Positions 45,039 to 55,102 are shown, numbered from the stretch's first letter. The stretch: DNA of 64,000 bases from Cerasicoccus arenae (GCF_014651635.1 NZ_BMXG01000015.1:1-64000); one strand, 5' to 3'. Notes: generated by a model from the sequence alone, not told the origin. Numbers and translations: made by a program.

Positions 45039-45138
45039 ATAGGTTCGTCAGCCGTTTCATTCATCCATTAGTAAATAGGTACGCTAATTTCTATGCGTGC
45101 ATTTTTACGACGATATGAACTGACGAATTAATTGATTA

Positions 45139-46497
45139 ATGGCTGAAATAAAGGAGAAAACAAAGGAAGCGGTCCGTAGCCGATTTAACTGGTTAATCTG
45201 GCCTGTGGCAATCATCGGACTCATTGCTGCAGGGATCTACGGTTATCAGCGGCTTCAATTCGATGAGGCGCACATTGTCACCGACAATGCTCAGGTGCAG
45301 GGACAATTGATCAAAATTCTGGCACCCGAACGAGGTTGGCTGAACACTGTATCGGTATTCGAAAACCAACCCGTTACAGAGGGCACCATTCTGGGCGAAC
45401 TGGAGAACCAGTATTACCAACTGGAGGTGGAGCGTGCCCAAGCTAAACTGAATGCGTTGCAGGCGCGTAAGGGAACCTCTGGCACGAAGGATGGCAGCGG
45501 ACTAGCTCAGGCTAAATTGGCCACAGCACAGGCTAATCTGGAGGTTGTTCAGGCTCAGCTTTCCGAAGCGCAGTCCACCGCCAAGCAGTCCACTGCTCAG
45601 CTTCAGCGCATGCAGTCCAACAAGATCAGCCAGACCTTTGTGCAGTCTCAATTAGATATGGCTCAGGGCAGTGCGGATCAAGCAAACGCCCGTCTACTAA
45701 CTCTGCAGAAAGAGGCCTATGCCGCCCAACAGGAGGTTCAAGAAGCGATGGCTGGTGCCCAGCTCCTCGATTACAACATTGAGGAGGCCAAGGCAGAGCT
45801 TGCCCAAGCCCAACTGAACCTCTCATCCACGGAAATTAAGTCGCCAATCAACGGCCATATTGCCCAGCTCAAGGTCAACCCCGGCACAATGGTTGAGCAG
45901 GGCCAGTATCTGATGACCGTGGTTTCGGACGACGATAAATGGCTTGTGGCCAACATTAAGGAAACTCTGTTTGAACGCATTTATCTCGGCGATAAGGTCG
46001 ATGTCACGATAGACGCTTTTCCAGGCACGGATTTCAAAGGCGTAGTAGCTAGTTTAGCCCCCGCTGCGGGCAACCAATTTAGCATCATTCCGCGAAATGC
46101 AGCCAGTGGTAATTTTATCAAGGTCGAAGCCCTTATCCCTGTTGTGATTCGCTTTACGGAACCACTCAGTGACATTGAAAAACTTGTCCCAGGCATGAGC
46201 GCAGAGGTGACAATCAGTGTGGATGCCAAGCGTAAATGGGAGCCGGTTATCGATCCAAGCAAACCGCTTAAAGCCTCACCAGCTAAGGACAGTAATAAAG
46301 CCGCCAGCTCAGCACCTCCTGAAACACCGACCCCTATTCCTTCAACACCAACAGCCTCAGTGAAGCCCACTAACACGGCTACACCCGTCAATATCGCCAC
46401 GCCGGTTAAGACAGCCAAGCCGGTCGACACAGCTACACCCGTCAGCGCGGAGCCTGCCCCCCCCCCCGCAAACGTAGATACGGCTAATGCCCACTGA
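45139..46497 (+). CDS. EmrA-like membrane fusion protein with Pro/Thr-rich tail
   Basis: The 452-residue protein has one membrane segment (about 19-36, WLIWPVAIIGLIAAGIYGY). The family's THDAQV-like stretch (HIVTDNAQVQGQL) is next, then a long coiled coil of Ala/Gln repeats (about 95-240) between lipoyl half-motifs, ending IKSPINGHIAQLKVNPG. The beta-barrel part follows. The last ~65 residues are a low-complexity tail with repeats of the type TATPV and a terminal Pro-Pro-Pro encoded by eleven C (46457-46467). Its stop overlaps the transporter gene by 11 bases. Together they form an EmrAB-type drug export pair. The outer-membrane partner is not next to them. Confidence 0.88.
   Translation: MAEIKEKTKEAVRSRFNWLIWPVAIIGLIAAGIYGYQRLQFDEAHIVTDNAQVQGQLIKILAPERGWLNTVSVFENQPVTEGTILGELENQYYQLEVERAQAKLNALQARKGTSGTKDGSGLAQAKLATAQANLEVVQAQLSEAQSTAKQSTAQLQRMQSNKISQTFVQSQLDMAQGSADQANARLLTLQKEAYAAQQEVQEAMAGAQLLDYNIEEAKAELAQAQLNLSSTEIKSPINGHIAQLKVNPGTMVEQGQYLMTVVSDDDKWLVANIKETLFERIYLGDKVDVTIDAFPGTDFKGVVASLAPAAGNQFSIIPRNAASGNFIKVEALIPVVIRFTEPLSDIEKLVPGMSAEVTISVDAKRKWEPVIDPSKPLKASPAKDSNKAASSAPPETPTPIPSTPTASVKPTNTATPVNIATPVKTAKPVDTATPVSAEPAPPPANVDTANAH
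46457..46467 (+). repeat. C11 homopolymer at the emrA-emrB-like junction
   Basis: Eleven C encode Ala-Pro-Pro-Pro near the end of the fusion protein, 20 bases before the transporter start at 46487. Slipping by one base ends the first protein at TAG (46475) or at TAA (46485), both at or before the start of the second gene. Confidence 0.9.
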
Positions 46498-48046
46498 GGA
46501 AGCAAAGGGGCACCCTCAGCGGTATTGGATTGCTTTGGCGGTGACGCTTTCCTCGCTCGTCGAGGGCTTGGATACGTCGGTTGTCAATGTGTCGGTGCCG
46601 CAGATGATGGGGAGTTTCGGCGTGTCCCTCGACGCCATCGCATGGGTCTCGACGGGCTACATTCTTTCTAATGTGATTATCATCCCATTGACGGGTTGGT
46701 TGGCGTCGCTCTTTGGACGAAAACGGTATTTTACGGGTTCATTGGCACTGTTCACTCTGGCGAGTTTCCTTTGCGGACACGCGGGTTCACTGGAGTCCCT
46801 GATTTTCTGGCGTGTGGTGCAGGGGATTGGCGGGGGAGCGTTGGTCGCCACATCGCAGGCGATTCTTTACGAGGTATTCCCCCCCCGGGAGCACTCTCGA
46901 GCAATGGCGATTTGGGGAATGGGTATCATGGTCGGCCCAGCGATGGGCCCCGTGCTCGGTGGCTACCTGACAGAGACCATGTCATGGCCATGGATTTTCT
47001 ACATCAATATTCCGGTCTGTATCGCGGCGCTTATTCTGGTGGTGTTTTTAGTGCCAGAGTCGAAGTATCGCGAAAAGGTGCGCAAAGTGGATTTTCTAGG
47101 GCTGTTGCTCTTGGCGATTGGTTTGGGTGCCTGCCAATTATTGTTGGAAGATGGAAACAAAATCGGCTGGCTTGCGTCCGCGGCTGGCTGGGAATTAACA
47201 GGGCTTACACTGTTCTGCCTCGGACTTTTCATTTGGCGAGAGCTGACTTTTGAAAGCCCGGTCGTGGATTTACGGATCGTTGGCAATCTCCAGTTTTCTG
47301 CCTGCTGCCTGTTTACTTTTGTGCAAGCATTGTGCACGTTGGCGATCGTATTTGTCACGCCATTACTGTTACTCGACCTGATGGGCTACAGTGCTCTGCA
47401 AACTGGTTTTATCATGCTGCCAGTTGCCGTGGGCACGAGCCTGGTGATGTTCGTTGTGGGACGTATTTCGCATTTATGTAACCCCTATGGTCTAATCTTG
47501 GGCGGGGTCGCTATTTTCCTCTACGCAATGTGGAAATACAGCTACTTTGACGTTTTGACGCCGGACACTGCCTTTACCTTTCCGCTACTATTAAGGGGCA
47601 TTGGCTTGGGGATGATCTTTGTGCCACTCAATGCGTTGGCGGTTGCCGACCTCCCCCCCAGTAAACAAGCTGCTGCTACTGGGCTGTTAAACCTGACCCG
47701 CCAGTTCGGCGCGAGTGTCGGTGTCGCGGTTGCGGCGGCGGTTCTCGGTAGTATGCAGGGGCAATTTGAAGCGCAATTAATCGACGCTGCAACCAGTAGT
47801 TCGCCAGAGCTGACCATTGTAGGCCAAGATGTAATGAACATGCTTCACAGCGAGGGGGTTATCAATCCAACTGCTCACTATACGGCGCTTAAACTCTTGC
47901 ATGACTACACGCATCAGCAGGCGACGAGTATCGCTTTTGATCGGATCTTCACAATCTTCGGCCTAGCTTTGCTAGCTGCTGTGCCATTGATCGTCTTTAT
48001 GCGCAAAAATCCGGACCGCAGTAATCCGGCTCCAACTGGGCATTGA
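46487..48046 (+). CDS. EmrB/QacA-like major facilitator drug exporter (14 segments)
   Basis: The 519-residue protein belongs to the DHA2 group. Its segment-1 motif is LSSLVEGLDTSVVNVSVPQM (the Leu-Asp-x-Thr-Val-Val-Asn-Val pattern) and motif A reads GWLASLFGRKRYF. Motif C (GPAMGPVLGGYLTETMSWPW) marks it as an antiporter that exports drugs with protons. Two further C runs fall in the gene (46879-46886 coding Pro-Pro in PPREHSR, and 47653-47659 coding Pro-Pro in LPPSKQA). It overlaps and is probably coupled with the EmrA-like gene. The substrate is unknown; a MarR gene lies 4 kb upstream. Confidence 0.9.
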   Translation: MPTEEAKGHPQRYWIALAVTLSSLVEGLDTSVVNVSVPQMMGSFGVSLDAIAWVSTGYILSNVIIIPLTGWLASLFGRKRYFTGSLALFTLASFLCGHAGSLESLIFWRVVQGIGGGALVATSQAILYEVFPPREHSRAMAIWGMGIMVGPAMGPVLGGYLTETMSWPWIFYINIPVCIAALILVVFLVPESKYREKVRKVDFLGLLLLAIGLGACQLLLEDGNKIGWLASAAGWELTGLTLFCLGLFIWRELTFESPVVDLRIVGNLQFSACCLFTFVQALCTLAIVFVTPLLLLDLMGYSALQTGFIMLPVAVGTSLVMFVVGRISHLCNPYGLILGGVAIFLYAMWKYSYFDVLTPDTAFTFPLLLRGIGLGMIFVPLNALAVADLPPSKQAAATGLLNLTRQFGASVGVAVAAAVLGSMQGQFEAQLIDAATSSSPELTIVGQDVMNMLHSEGVINPTAHYTALKLLHDYTHQQATSIAFDRIFTIFGLALLAAVPLIVFMRKNPDRSNPAPTGH

Positions 48047-48101
48047 TGCTATATTCGTCAAATTGAGGACAGGCGACTAAGAACATTGTGCGGGAACTGC
48101 C

Positions 48102-49079
48102 TCACTGCATCCACTGAACCCAGTCTTGGCTGTAGCTCTTTAAGTTGTTTCGGCTGATGACTTCACCGCCGGTTTGAATGACCCTTAGGGGGGGGGGCTG
48201 TTTGAGGTGGACTGCATTGATCGCCGCTTCCATTGCGAGATAGCCCCAGCGATAGTAAAGCTGCGCGACAAGCGCATCTACTTGCTTTTGGCCAACGTAG
48301 GCAAGCATTGGGGGCAGCGCATCTACTGCTACACAGACCTGTTCTCCAGGCTTCCAGGGGAGGGGAGTTACGCCCAACAACGGCCATGGTCCTAATAGAA
48401 TCCATCCATCGATCGCTTCGTCTTGATCTGTAGCCTGAACTTCGCGTAGGACGTTGATTGCGCCGTCAACGGTCTCGATACAGGGGTAGACAGCTTGAAT
48501 GCTAACTTGAGGATTTGCCTCTGCTGCAAGCTGAACTGCGGCAAGGCGCTCTTGATTAACTGGGGCATCGGCGTTACCCACGAGAACCGCCAAATTGCCA
48601 CCGCGTGGTAGCTTTTTGGCGGCATGATCGAAGGCGATTTGGCCGATTGCTGCGTTGTCTGTGGAGACTGTTGCCAGCCGTGGGCTATCTGGCGCATCTT
48701 GGTCGAAGGTGACAATGTGGACGCCTTGGCGGGCCATCAGATCGAACTCCTTTTCGATCGTTTTCGGCTCAGAAACGCTGATCAAGACCGCGTGTGCTCC
48801 CTTAATAAATGCTTCGCGTAGCGCAGATGACTGGCCGTTTCCAGGTGTTGGTGTCAGATCGACAAGCGTGATTGCCAAGTGATGCTGATGTTCCAGAACC
48901 TTAGCGGCGTCCAGTGCGCCCTGTCGAGCTGGACCATTAATCAGATTCGTGGTGTCTTCGCCGATAAAGGCTACGGTGTAGCGCTCCCAAATTTCGCGAG
49001 GTCGTTCGCCTTGAGCAGAGCCAGCGAACAGTACGCAAATGAAGAAAAAAGCGGAGAAAAAAAGAGATCGGGTATTCAT
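48102..49079 (-). CDS. Orphan periplasmic sugar-binding protein (peripla_BP_4-like)
   Basis: The 325-residue product has a signal peptide (MNTRSLFFSAFFFICVLFAG, cleavage near AQG). It then shows the ribose-binding-like fold: VAFIGEDTTNLINGPARQGAL, HIVTFDQDAPDSPRLATVSTD, GNLAVLVGNADAPVNQERL and PPMLAYVGQKQVDALVAQ. These are typical of ABC sugar receptors and LuxP/RbsB-like sensors. No permease or ATPase gene is adjacent, so it may serve a distant transporter or a sensor kinase. Near the C-terminus, ten C on the coding strand (48188-48197 on the + strand as G) encode Pro-Pro-Pro. Confidence 0.78.
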   Translation of the reverse strand: MNTRSLFFSAFFFICVLFAGSAQGERPREIWERYTVAFIGEDTTNLINGPARQGALDAAKVLEHQHHLAITLVDLTPTPGNGQSSALREAFIKGAHAVLISVSEPKTIEKEFDLMARQGVHIVTFDQDAPDSPRLATVSTDNAAIGQIAFDHAAKKLPRGGNLAVLVGNADAPVNQERLAAVQLAAEANPQVSIQAVYPCIETVDGAINVLREVQATDQDEAIDGWILLGPWPLLGVTPLPWKPGEQVCVAVDALPPMLAYVGQKQVDALVAQLYYRWGYLAMEAAINAVHLKQPPPLRVIQTGGEVISRNNLKSYSQDWVQWMQ

Positions 49080-49143
49080 CTATGTGGTTTATCGTTGCCA
49101 GCAACGCTAAGGTTGGACGGGGTAGATTGGCATAGGTTCCCTT

Positions 49144-50529
49144 ATGGATGCAACATTGGGCATAGTCGTATTCGTAATCGGTCTCATTATTGGGGCGGGT
49201 GTCGCGTGGGTGGTGATGAGCAAGGGCTTCAAGGCTGCTCGTGAGCTTGGCCAGGCCGAGGCTGGGACTCAGCTCGCGCTTGCCCAGCAGCAGAGCGAAC
49301 AACATGCCGCCCGAGCTGATGCACTGGAAAAAGAACTCGCGGTACGAACTCAGACTGCTAACGAAAGCGCTTTGCGTTTGCGCGAGGCCGAGACTCGGCG
49401 AGAGCAGGAGCGCCAGTCTGCCGAAGAAAAAATACGGCTGATCGACGAAGCCCAGATCAAGCTTCTTGATGCCTTTAAGGGCCTTTCGGCCGATGCCCTC
49501 CGTGCCAACAACGACGAATTCCTTAAGCAAGCAAAGCAAAATCTGGAGCGTTATCAGGAAGGGGCTAAGGGCGATCTCGAACAACGTCAGACCTCGATCA
49601 AGCAGCTCGTTTCACCACTTCGGGAATCTCTGGACAAGGTTCAGGAGAAGATTACCTCGCTTGAAAAGGCGCGCGAGGGGGCTTATCAGGGCATGAACGA
49701 GCAGATCAAGGGTATGCTTGTCACCCAGCGTTCCTTGGAGTCTGAGACGGCTAATTTAGTCCGTGCTCTCCGTGCCCCGCAGGTCCGTGGACGATGGGGG
49801 GAAATGCAGCTGCGACGCACCGTCGAGGTTGCTGGTATGCTGAACTATTGTGACTTTTTTGAGCAAGAAAACGTGACCACTGATGAAGGGCGCTTGCGGC
49901 CCGATATGATCATCCGCCTACCCAACGGGCGCCAGATGATCGTCGACGCCAAGGCTCCGCTCGAAGGCTACCTCAACGCGCTTAATTGCACCGATGTGGA
50001 CGAGCAAAAGCTTCGTTTGGCAGACCATGCACGCCAAGTGCGCGATCATTTGAAGAAACTCGGCGAAAAACGCTACTGGAGCCAGTTTGAAGCAACGCCG
50101 GAGTTCGTGGTCCTTTTTCTACCAGGCGAGGCCTTTTTCAGTGCAGCGTTGGAGCAGGACCCAACGCTGATCGAATTTGGCTCAGACAACCGCGTGATTC
50201 TCGCGACACCTACGACCCTCATTGCACTGCTCAAGGCTGTGGCCTATGGCTGGCGACAGGAGGAGATTGCCAAGGAGGCCAAGAAGATCAGTGAACTTGG
50301 GGCCGAGCTCTACGACCGCATCGCGACCATGGCCGGGCATTTTGATAAAATACGCCGTGGCCTCGATAACGCTACCAGCGCCTACAATGGTGCGGTCTCA
50401 TCCTTTGAAAGCCGTGTGCTGGTTTCTGCGCGCCGCTTTAAGGATATGCACGCAACCTCCTCCCCTGCGCTCCCTAACGCTCAGGAGGCCAATACCCAGC
50501 TCAAGCAATCGCCGACGGTGGAGGACTGA
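49144..50529 (+). CDS. rmuC: RmuC-family DNA recombination protein
   Basis: The 461-residue protein has an N-terminal membrane segment (about 5-25, [20 protein letters not shown]). A long coiled coil follows (about 30-190, [20 protein letters not shown]). The RmuC nuclease-like domain (about 195-390) contains [34 protein letters not shown] and [20 protein letters not shown], all diagnostic of the family. Its genetic role in E. coli is limiting inversions at short repeats, which is of interest given the homopolymer-rich neighbourhood. No partner gene is apparent. Confidence 0.93.
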   Translation: MDATLGIVVFVIGLIIGAGVAWVVMSKGFKAARELGQAEAGTQLALAQQQSEQHAARADALEKELAVRTQTANESALRLREAETRREQERQSAEEKIRLIDEAQIKLLDAFKGLSADALRANNDEFLKQAKQNLERYQEGAKGDLEQRQTSIKQLVSPLRESLDKVQEKITSLEKAREGAYQGMNEQIKGMLVTQRSLESETANLVRALRAPQVRGRWGEMQLRRTVEVAGMLNYCDFFEQENVTTDEGRLRPDMIIRLPNGRQMIVDAKAPLEGYLNALNCTDVDEQKLRLADHARQVRDHLKKLGEKRYWSQFEATPEFVVLFLPGEAFFSAALEQDPTLIEFGSDNRVILATPTTLIALLKAVAYGWRQEEIAKEAKKISELGAELYDRIATMAGHFDKIRRGLDNATSAYNGAVSSFESRVLVSARRFKDMHATSSPALPNAQEANTQLKQSPTVED

Positions 50530-50585
50530 TATTGCCCGCATTTTCGTTTTGCCTTTTGTCTCGATCATTTTGAATTCTTCCTGCC

Positions 50586-51551
50586 ATGCCCGCATTCGAT
50601 TATCCGCTTGAGAAACTAAAAACTTACATGGGGCAAAGCCCATGCCCGGCTGATTTTGACGTCTACTGGACGGAGGCACTCGAAGAGATGAAGGCAGTGG
50701 ACGCCCAACCAGAACGCGTTGCTGCGAGCTTTTCGACGGCCTTTGCCGACTGCTACGAGTTTTACTTCGCTGGTGTTGGCGGTGCCCGAGTGCATGCCAA
50801 ACTTGTTGTACCCAAGAGCGTTCCCAAGGGGGGCTGCCCGGCCATCGTGCAGTTTCACGGCTATAGTGGTAGCAGCACCGAATGGTCTGGCCTGCTGACG
50901 ATGGCGGCTTCTGGATTTGTCATGGCTGCGCTGGATTGCCGGGGCCAAGCGGGTGAGTCGCAGGAAATCGTTTCCGCAAACCTTAGCACATTCAAGGGAC
51001 ACATCATCCGCGGGTTACGCAATGGTCCGAAGCACTTGGCCTTTCGTTCGATTTTTCTCGATGCGGCGCAACTCGCTGGGCTAGTCATGGACATGCCCGA
51101 AGTTGACGCCACCCGTGTGGCGTCTCAGGGAGGCAGTCAGGGGGGGGCGCTTTCACTGGCTTGCGCAGCACTTGAGCCGCGTATTGCGAAGGTGGTTGCA
51201 CAATACCCATTTTTGTCGGACTACTATCGCGTTTGGCAGATGGACCTCGCGGAGAATGCCTACGATGAACTTCGCGCATTTTTCCGTCAGGTCGATCCTC
51301 TTCACGAGAAGGAGGAAGAAACGTTTAACACGCTTGGCTACATCGATGTAAAGAATCTGGCACCGCGCATTAAGGGCAATACACTGATGGCTATTACTTT
51401 GATGGATAAAATCTGCCCGCCATCCACGCAGTTTGCAGCTTACAACAACATCCACGCCCCCAAGCGCCATATTATATACTACGACTACGGCCACGAGGGA
51501 CTTCCGAACTGGTCAGACCACGCCTACGATTTCTATCGAGACTGGATGTAG
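50586..51551 (+). CDS. Acetyl-xylan esterase / cephalosporin-C deacetylase family hydrolase
   Basis: The 321-residue alpha/beta hydrolase matches the AXE1 family: FDVYWTEALEEMKAVDAQPE at the start and PAIVQFHGYSGSSTEWSG. The oxyanion region is ALDCRGQAGES and the nucleophile elbow is GGSQGGALSLA (Ser about 184). The Asp lies in MAITLMDKICPPSTQF and the His in DYGHEGLP. It removes acetyl groups from sugars. No signal peptide, so it is cytoplasmic and likely acts on imported oligosaccharides. Eight G (51140-51147) encode the Gly-Gly right after the nucleophile Gln. Confidence 0.9.
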   Translation: MPAFDYPLEKLKTYMGQSPCPADFDVYWTEALEEMKAVDAQPERVAASFSTAFADCYEFYFAGVGGARVHAKLVVPKSVPKGGCPAIVQFHGYSGSSTEWSGLLTMAASGFVMAALDCRGQAGESQEIVSANLSTFKGHIIRGLRNGPKHLAFRSIFLDAAQLAGLVMDMPEVDATRVASQGGSQGGALSLACAALEPRIAKVVAQYPFLSDYYRVWQMDLAENAYDELRAFFRQVDPLHEKEEETFNTLGYIDVKNLAPRIKGNTLMAITLMDKICPPSTQFAAYNNIHAPKRHIIYYDYGHEGLPNWSDHAYDFYRDWM

Positions 51552-51676
51552 GTGGTTTTTTCGGTGTATGGAACACCACGATTGTTTTTCACTCTTGGTC
51601 GCGAAGCATTCACTAGACCTTGGTGCTGACTTTTTTTGTGTAACTCCGAGGCTAGCACGATTCTGAGCCTACTGGC

Positions 51677-52417
51677 TCAATGTCCGGTAATAGGCTTGAT
51701 GCCGCCGAAGGCTGCGAAGCAGGAATTTTTGTGGAGGATGTCGACAGGGCGAAAGCCGACACGGTGCATCAGTTCGATCTGATAAGTTACGGAGCGAGGG
51801 GAGTCCTCGCGGTCAATGTATGAAAAGACCTTCTTTGCGTAGTCTGCGCCACCAAGTCCTGTAAGGTATTCGCCGTAGCGTCGCCACATCAGCAAGTGTA
51901 CTTGCTCGGATTCATGGGCGACCAAGTCAGTGATCCAAAATGAACCGCCGGGCCGCAACAGGCTAAAGATCATGGCAAAAGCAGCCTCCCAATCGGCATC
52001 GTCGCGCAGGTGATGCATGACCGCTGCTGCGATAACTACATCGAAGGTGGCCGTCGGGAAGGCAATGTCGCGGAAGTCGCCTTGGTAAACACGTACGACG
52101 CCATCGTTCTCGGCTTTCAAGCGCTCTTCCGCGCGTTCCAACATGGGCAAACTGAGGTCGCAAATGTCGCAATCGAAGTCCTCGCCGTATTCTCGCCGCA
52201 GTTTGATGGTGTTGTTTGCCGCGCCACATCCGATGTCGAGCACTCGCCGGATAGTTGGCGTTGCTGCGATTGCTGCTTGAGTGATGAGGTCCATCGCCAG
52301 TGGGGCATCAATGGTCGCCGCCTGACCAGTTTCGAGATTCGAAAATCGCTCAACATCGGCGTCAAAGCGCCCGCGGATTTCATCAATGGTGGACTTTTCG
52401 TGTAACGGCGTGGCCAT
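51677..52417 (-). CDS. SAM-dependent methyltransferase (Methyltransf_25/12 type)
   Basis: The 246-residue protein has motif I VLDIGCGAANNTIKL (about 59), CDICDLSLPMLERAEERL (acidic loop) and motif post-I VVIAAAVMHHLRDDADWE (about 128), followed by LLRPGGSFWITDLVAHES. The region after FWITD resembles small-molecule and tRNA-cmo5U-type methyltransferases, but no specific family can be set. It stands alone, convergent with the esterase gene. Confidence 0.82.
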   Translation of the reverse strand: MATPLHEKSTIDEIRGRFDADVERFSNLETGQAATIDAPLAMDLITQAAIAATPTIRRVLDIGCGAANNTIKLRREYGEDFDCDICDLSLPMLERAEERLKAENDGVVRVYQGDFRDIAFPTATFDVVIAAAVMHHLRDDADWEAAFAMIFSLLRPGGSFWITDLVAHESEQVHLLMWRRYGEYLTGLGGADYAKKVFSYIDREDSPRSVTYQIELMHRVGFRPVDILHKNSCFAAFGGIKPITGH

Positions 52418-52514
52418 GGGATTATGTTGTAGTAATTCCCCGAGCGCGTCAACTCATCACGCTGCCTTAGCGTTGGTCTTCAGACGGTGGAAATCTGGCG
52501 AGCTACTGGAAAGA

Positions 52515-52522
52515 GGGGGGGG
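52515..52522. repeat. G8 homopolymer in the gap before the Imm42-like gene's 3' end
   Basis: Eight G in the non-coding stretch between the methyltransferase start and the stop of the gene at 52530. Confidence 0.85.
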
Positions 52523-52529
52523 CGGTCAA

Positions 52530-53033
52530 TTACTCATCAGGCGTTTCTATCCAACGTAAAAACGCGCTGACGCTTTCTTGAAATGCATCGACGCTGACGG
52601 TGCCGGATTGAATTTCGTCGCCATCATTGCAGAAGATAATCTGGACCTGTTGTTCGGCGCGTACAATGAAGGACTTGGAGCCGTCAAAGGATTCGCCGCC
52701 ATTGGTCAGGAAGTCATAGCGGTAATCGAAATTGTCGCCCAGGGGGTCATCGATTGGTTCAATGCCTTCGGTATAAAGCGCTTGATCAAGGCACTTAAAG
52801 GCCATGCGGGCTGTTAGCGAACTGAGCGTGGAATTCGACAGGTTATCGAGCGTGCGTAGCTTCACGCGAAGGAAATCTGCCGTTACGTTGAGCATGCACA
52901 TGGGCTGATTGACATTGCCTAAGGGCAAGCCGTTGACCCAACAACACATGCGTCCAAAGACCCATTGTCGCTTACTATCTACCTTGGTTGCATAGGCCTC
53001 GATGGCAAATACTTCACGTTTACCAAAATCCAT
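52530..53033 (-). CDS. Imm42-like immunity protein, orphan
   Basis: The 167-residue protein has no signal peptide. Its first 60 residues (FAIEAYATKVDSKRQWVFGR, then CCWVNGLPLGNVNQPMCMLN) follow the pattern of the Imm42 immunity family: FAIE..., W-x-FG, then W-x-NG-x-x-x-G. These proteins usually protect bacteria from toxins of polymorphic toxin systems. No toxin or secretion gene is visible next to it. Stand-alone immunity genes are known as acquired defences against neighbours' toxins. The family call is from memory of pattern, so it should be tested. The gene lies between the methyltransferase and pckG. Confidence 0.55.
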   Translation of the reverse strand: MDFGKREVFAIEAYATKVDSKRQWVFGRMCCWVNGLPLGNVNQPMCMLNVTADFLRVKLRTLDNLSNSTLSSLTARMAFKCLDQALYTEGIEPIDDPLGDNFDYRYDFLTNGGESFDGSKSFIVRAEQQVQIIFCNDGDEIQSGTVSVDAFQESVSAFLRWIETPDE

Positions 53034-53274
53034 GGATTGACTGAATGCGATGCGAGCGGAGTCGTCAATTCATGCTGTTGAGGTTCTTCTAAAACCGTTA
53101 TCCCCGCCGCATCCTTTAGGAGGAGGGGGGGAGATTTGAGGAGATACCACAACTTTGGTTTTGATTAGGGTTTCTAATAGGCGCTAGTAGGGTATTTTTC
53201 TAAAGTTAAGGTTGTTTCAAAGGCCCGCTTGATTCAGCATGAAGACTTGGCTTCACCAAACAACAGTTCTTCTA
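53034..53274. other. Gap before pckG with a G7 run
   Basis: This stretch upstream of pckG holds a run of seven G at 53125-53131 just after AGGAGGA. No open frame or clear promoter was recognised; an AT-rich part (53150-53215) could contain the pckG promoter. Confidence 0.3.
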
Positions 53275-55086
53275 ATGACATCGTCACTCGCAAAATCTGA
53301 ACCGAAAACAAATCACAAGGCGCTCCTGAAGTGGCTCGATAAAATGGTCGCTATGTGTCAGCCCGATGCGGTGCATTGGTGCGACGGTTCGCAGGAAGAG
53401 GCGGATGCATTATTTGCCGAGATGATTACCAAGGGCAGCTGCATTAAGCTCAACGAAGAGAAGCGCCCGAACAGCTATTTGTTCCGCTCCGATCCGCGCG
53501 ATGTCGCCCGCGTGGAGTCCCGTACCTTTATTTGCTCGCAGAATAAGAACGACGCTGGTCCCACGAATAATTGGGAAGAGCCGCGTAAGATGCGCCGTAA
53601 GATGAAGAACCTCTTCAACGGTTGCATGAAGGGGCGTACGATGTATGTCATCCCTTTCAGCATGGGCCCGATTGGCGGCTCGATCTCCCAGATCGGCGTG
53701 CAAGTGACAGACTCGCCTTACGTGGTGGTCAACATGCGCATTATGGCCCGAGTCGGAGCCGCCGTGTTGGAAACCTTGGGCAAAGATGGTTTCTTCGTGC
53801 CCTGCCTGCACTCAGTCGGCATGCCGTTGGAGCCCAGTCAGAAGGACGTTGCCTGGCCCTGTGACCCGGATAACACGCATATTGTCCATTTCCCCGAAGA
53901 ACGCACAATTGTTTCTTATGGCTCTGGTTATGGGGGCAATGCCTTACTTGGCAAAAAGTGTTTCGCGCTCCGCATTGCTTCCACCATGGCCCGAGACGAA
54001 GGTTGGCTGGCGGAGCACATGCTCATCCTCGGCGTCGAAGAGCCCAGTGGCAAGAAGACCTACGTGACCGCCGCTTTCCCGAGCGCCTGCGGCAAGACGA
54101 ATTTTGCGATGCTCATCCCGCCCAAGGAAATGAGCGATTACAAGGTGACCTGCGTCGGCGACGACATTGCTTGGCTCAAGCCTGGCCCTGATGGACGCGT
54201 ATATGGCATTAACCCTGAAGCCGGCTTTTTTGGCGTGGCACCAGGCACCTCGCCGGACACCAACCCGAACGCCATCGCTTCTTGCTCCAAAGACACGATT
54301 TTCACTAACGTCGCGCTGACCGATGATGGTGACATCTGGTGGGAAGGGATGACTAAGGAAAAGCCCAAGCACCTCATCGATTGGAAGGGTAAGGATTGGA
54401 CGCCCGCCAGTGATACGCCTGCCGCTCATCCGAACAGCCGCTTTACTGCGCCCGCCGCCAATTGCCCGGCGATTGACCCAGATTGGGAAAAGCCCGAAGG
54501 CGTGCCGATTAAGGCTATCATTTTTGGGGGGCGCCGCATGAAGGACATCCCGCTCGTATTCCAGTCCTTCAACTGGAGCCACGGTGTCTACTTGGGGGCT
54601 ACGATGGGCAGCGAGCGCACTGCCGCCGCCGAAGGTAAACAGGGCGAATTACGCCGCGATCCAATGGCCATGCTGCCATTCTGTGGCTACCACATGGGCG
54701 ATTATTTCCGCCACTGGTTCAATTTCCAAAAGGGCCTCGACCAGACTCCGCGCATCTTCCACGTCAATTGGTTCCGTCGCGACGAAGACGGCAACTTCCT
54801 CTGGCCCGGCTACAGCGACAATATGCGCGTGCTCAAGTGGATTGTTGATCGCTCCAGTGGCCAAAGCTTCGCCAAAGAAACGCCACTGGGCTGGATGCCG
54901 CACTACGACGATATCGACTGGCGTGGAATCGAGTACAGCGAAGATAAGTTCAAAAAGGCAATGTCCTACGACCGCCAGCGCACCCGGATGTCCATCCTCC
55001 AGCACGAAGAACTCTTCCTTCAACTCTCGGATCACCTGCCGAAGGAACTGATCTTTGAACGCGAACTGCTGATCTCGCGTCTATAG
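53275..55086 (+). CDS. pckG: Phosphoenolpyruvate carboxykinase (GTP)
   Basis: The ATG at 53275 gives 603 residues and the usual start for this family; an ATG at 53239 adds 12 residues and is possible. The GTP-PEPCK marks are all there: the substrate site [19 protein letters not shown], the P-loop [13 protein letters not shown], kinase-2 VGDDIAWL and [19 protein letters not shown] near the end. It converts oxaloacetate and GTP to PEP, carbon dioxide and GDP in gluconeogenesis. Gly-Gly in IIFGGRRM is coded by a run of six G. It is convergent with thyA, 16 bases apart. Confidence 0.95.
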   Translation: MTSSLAKSEPKTNHKALLKWLDKMVAMCQPDAVHWCDGSQEEADALFAEMITKGSCIKLNEEKRPNSYLFRSDPRDVARVESRTFICSQNKNDAGPTNNWEEPRKMRRKMKNLFNGCMKGRTMYVIPFSMGPIGGSISQIGVQVTDSPYVVVNMRIMARVGAAVLETLGKDGFFVPCLHSVGMPLEPSQKDVAWPCDPDNTHIVHFPEERTIVSYGSGYGGNALLGKKCFALRIASTMARDEGWLAEHMLILGVEEPSGKKTYVTAAFPSACGKTNFAMLIPPKEMSDYKVTCVGDDIAWLKPGPDGRVYGINPEAGFFGVAPGTSPDTNPNAIASCSKDTIFTNVALTDDGDIWWEGMTKEKPKHLIDWKGKDWTPASDTPAAHPNSRFTAPAANCPAIDPDWEKPEGVPIKAIIFGGRRMKDIPLVFQSFNWSHGVYLGATMGSERTAAAEGKQGELRRDPMAMLPFCGYHMGDYFRHWFNFQKGLDQTPRIFHVNWFRRDEDGNFLWPGYSDNMRVLKWIVDRSSGQSFAKETPLGWMPHYDDIDWRGIEYSEDKFKKAMSYDRQRTRMSILQHEELFLQLSDHLPKELIFERELLISRL

Positions 55087-55102
55087 GCAGCGACATGCTG
55101 CC
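55086..55102. terminator. Hairpin filling the pckG-thyA convergent gap
   Basis: GGCAGC (55086-55091) and GCTGCC (55097-55102) pair around a five-base loop and fill the entire 16-base space between two convergent stop codons. No T-run follows on either strand, so it may act as a weak two-way terminator or block collisions. Confidence 0.5.

Noticed and set aside
53944-54582. 212-codon open frame on the minus strand
   Set aside because: Antisense to the strongly conserved middle of pckG.
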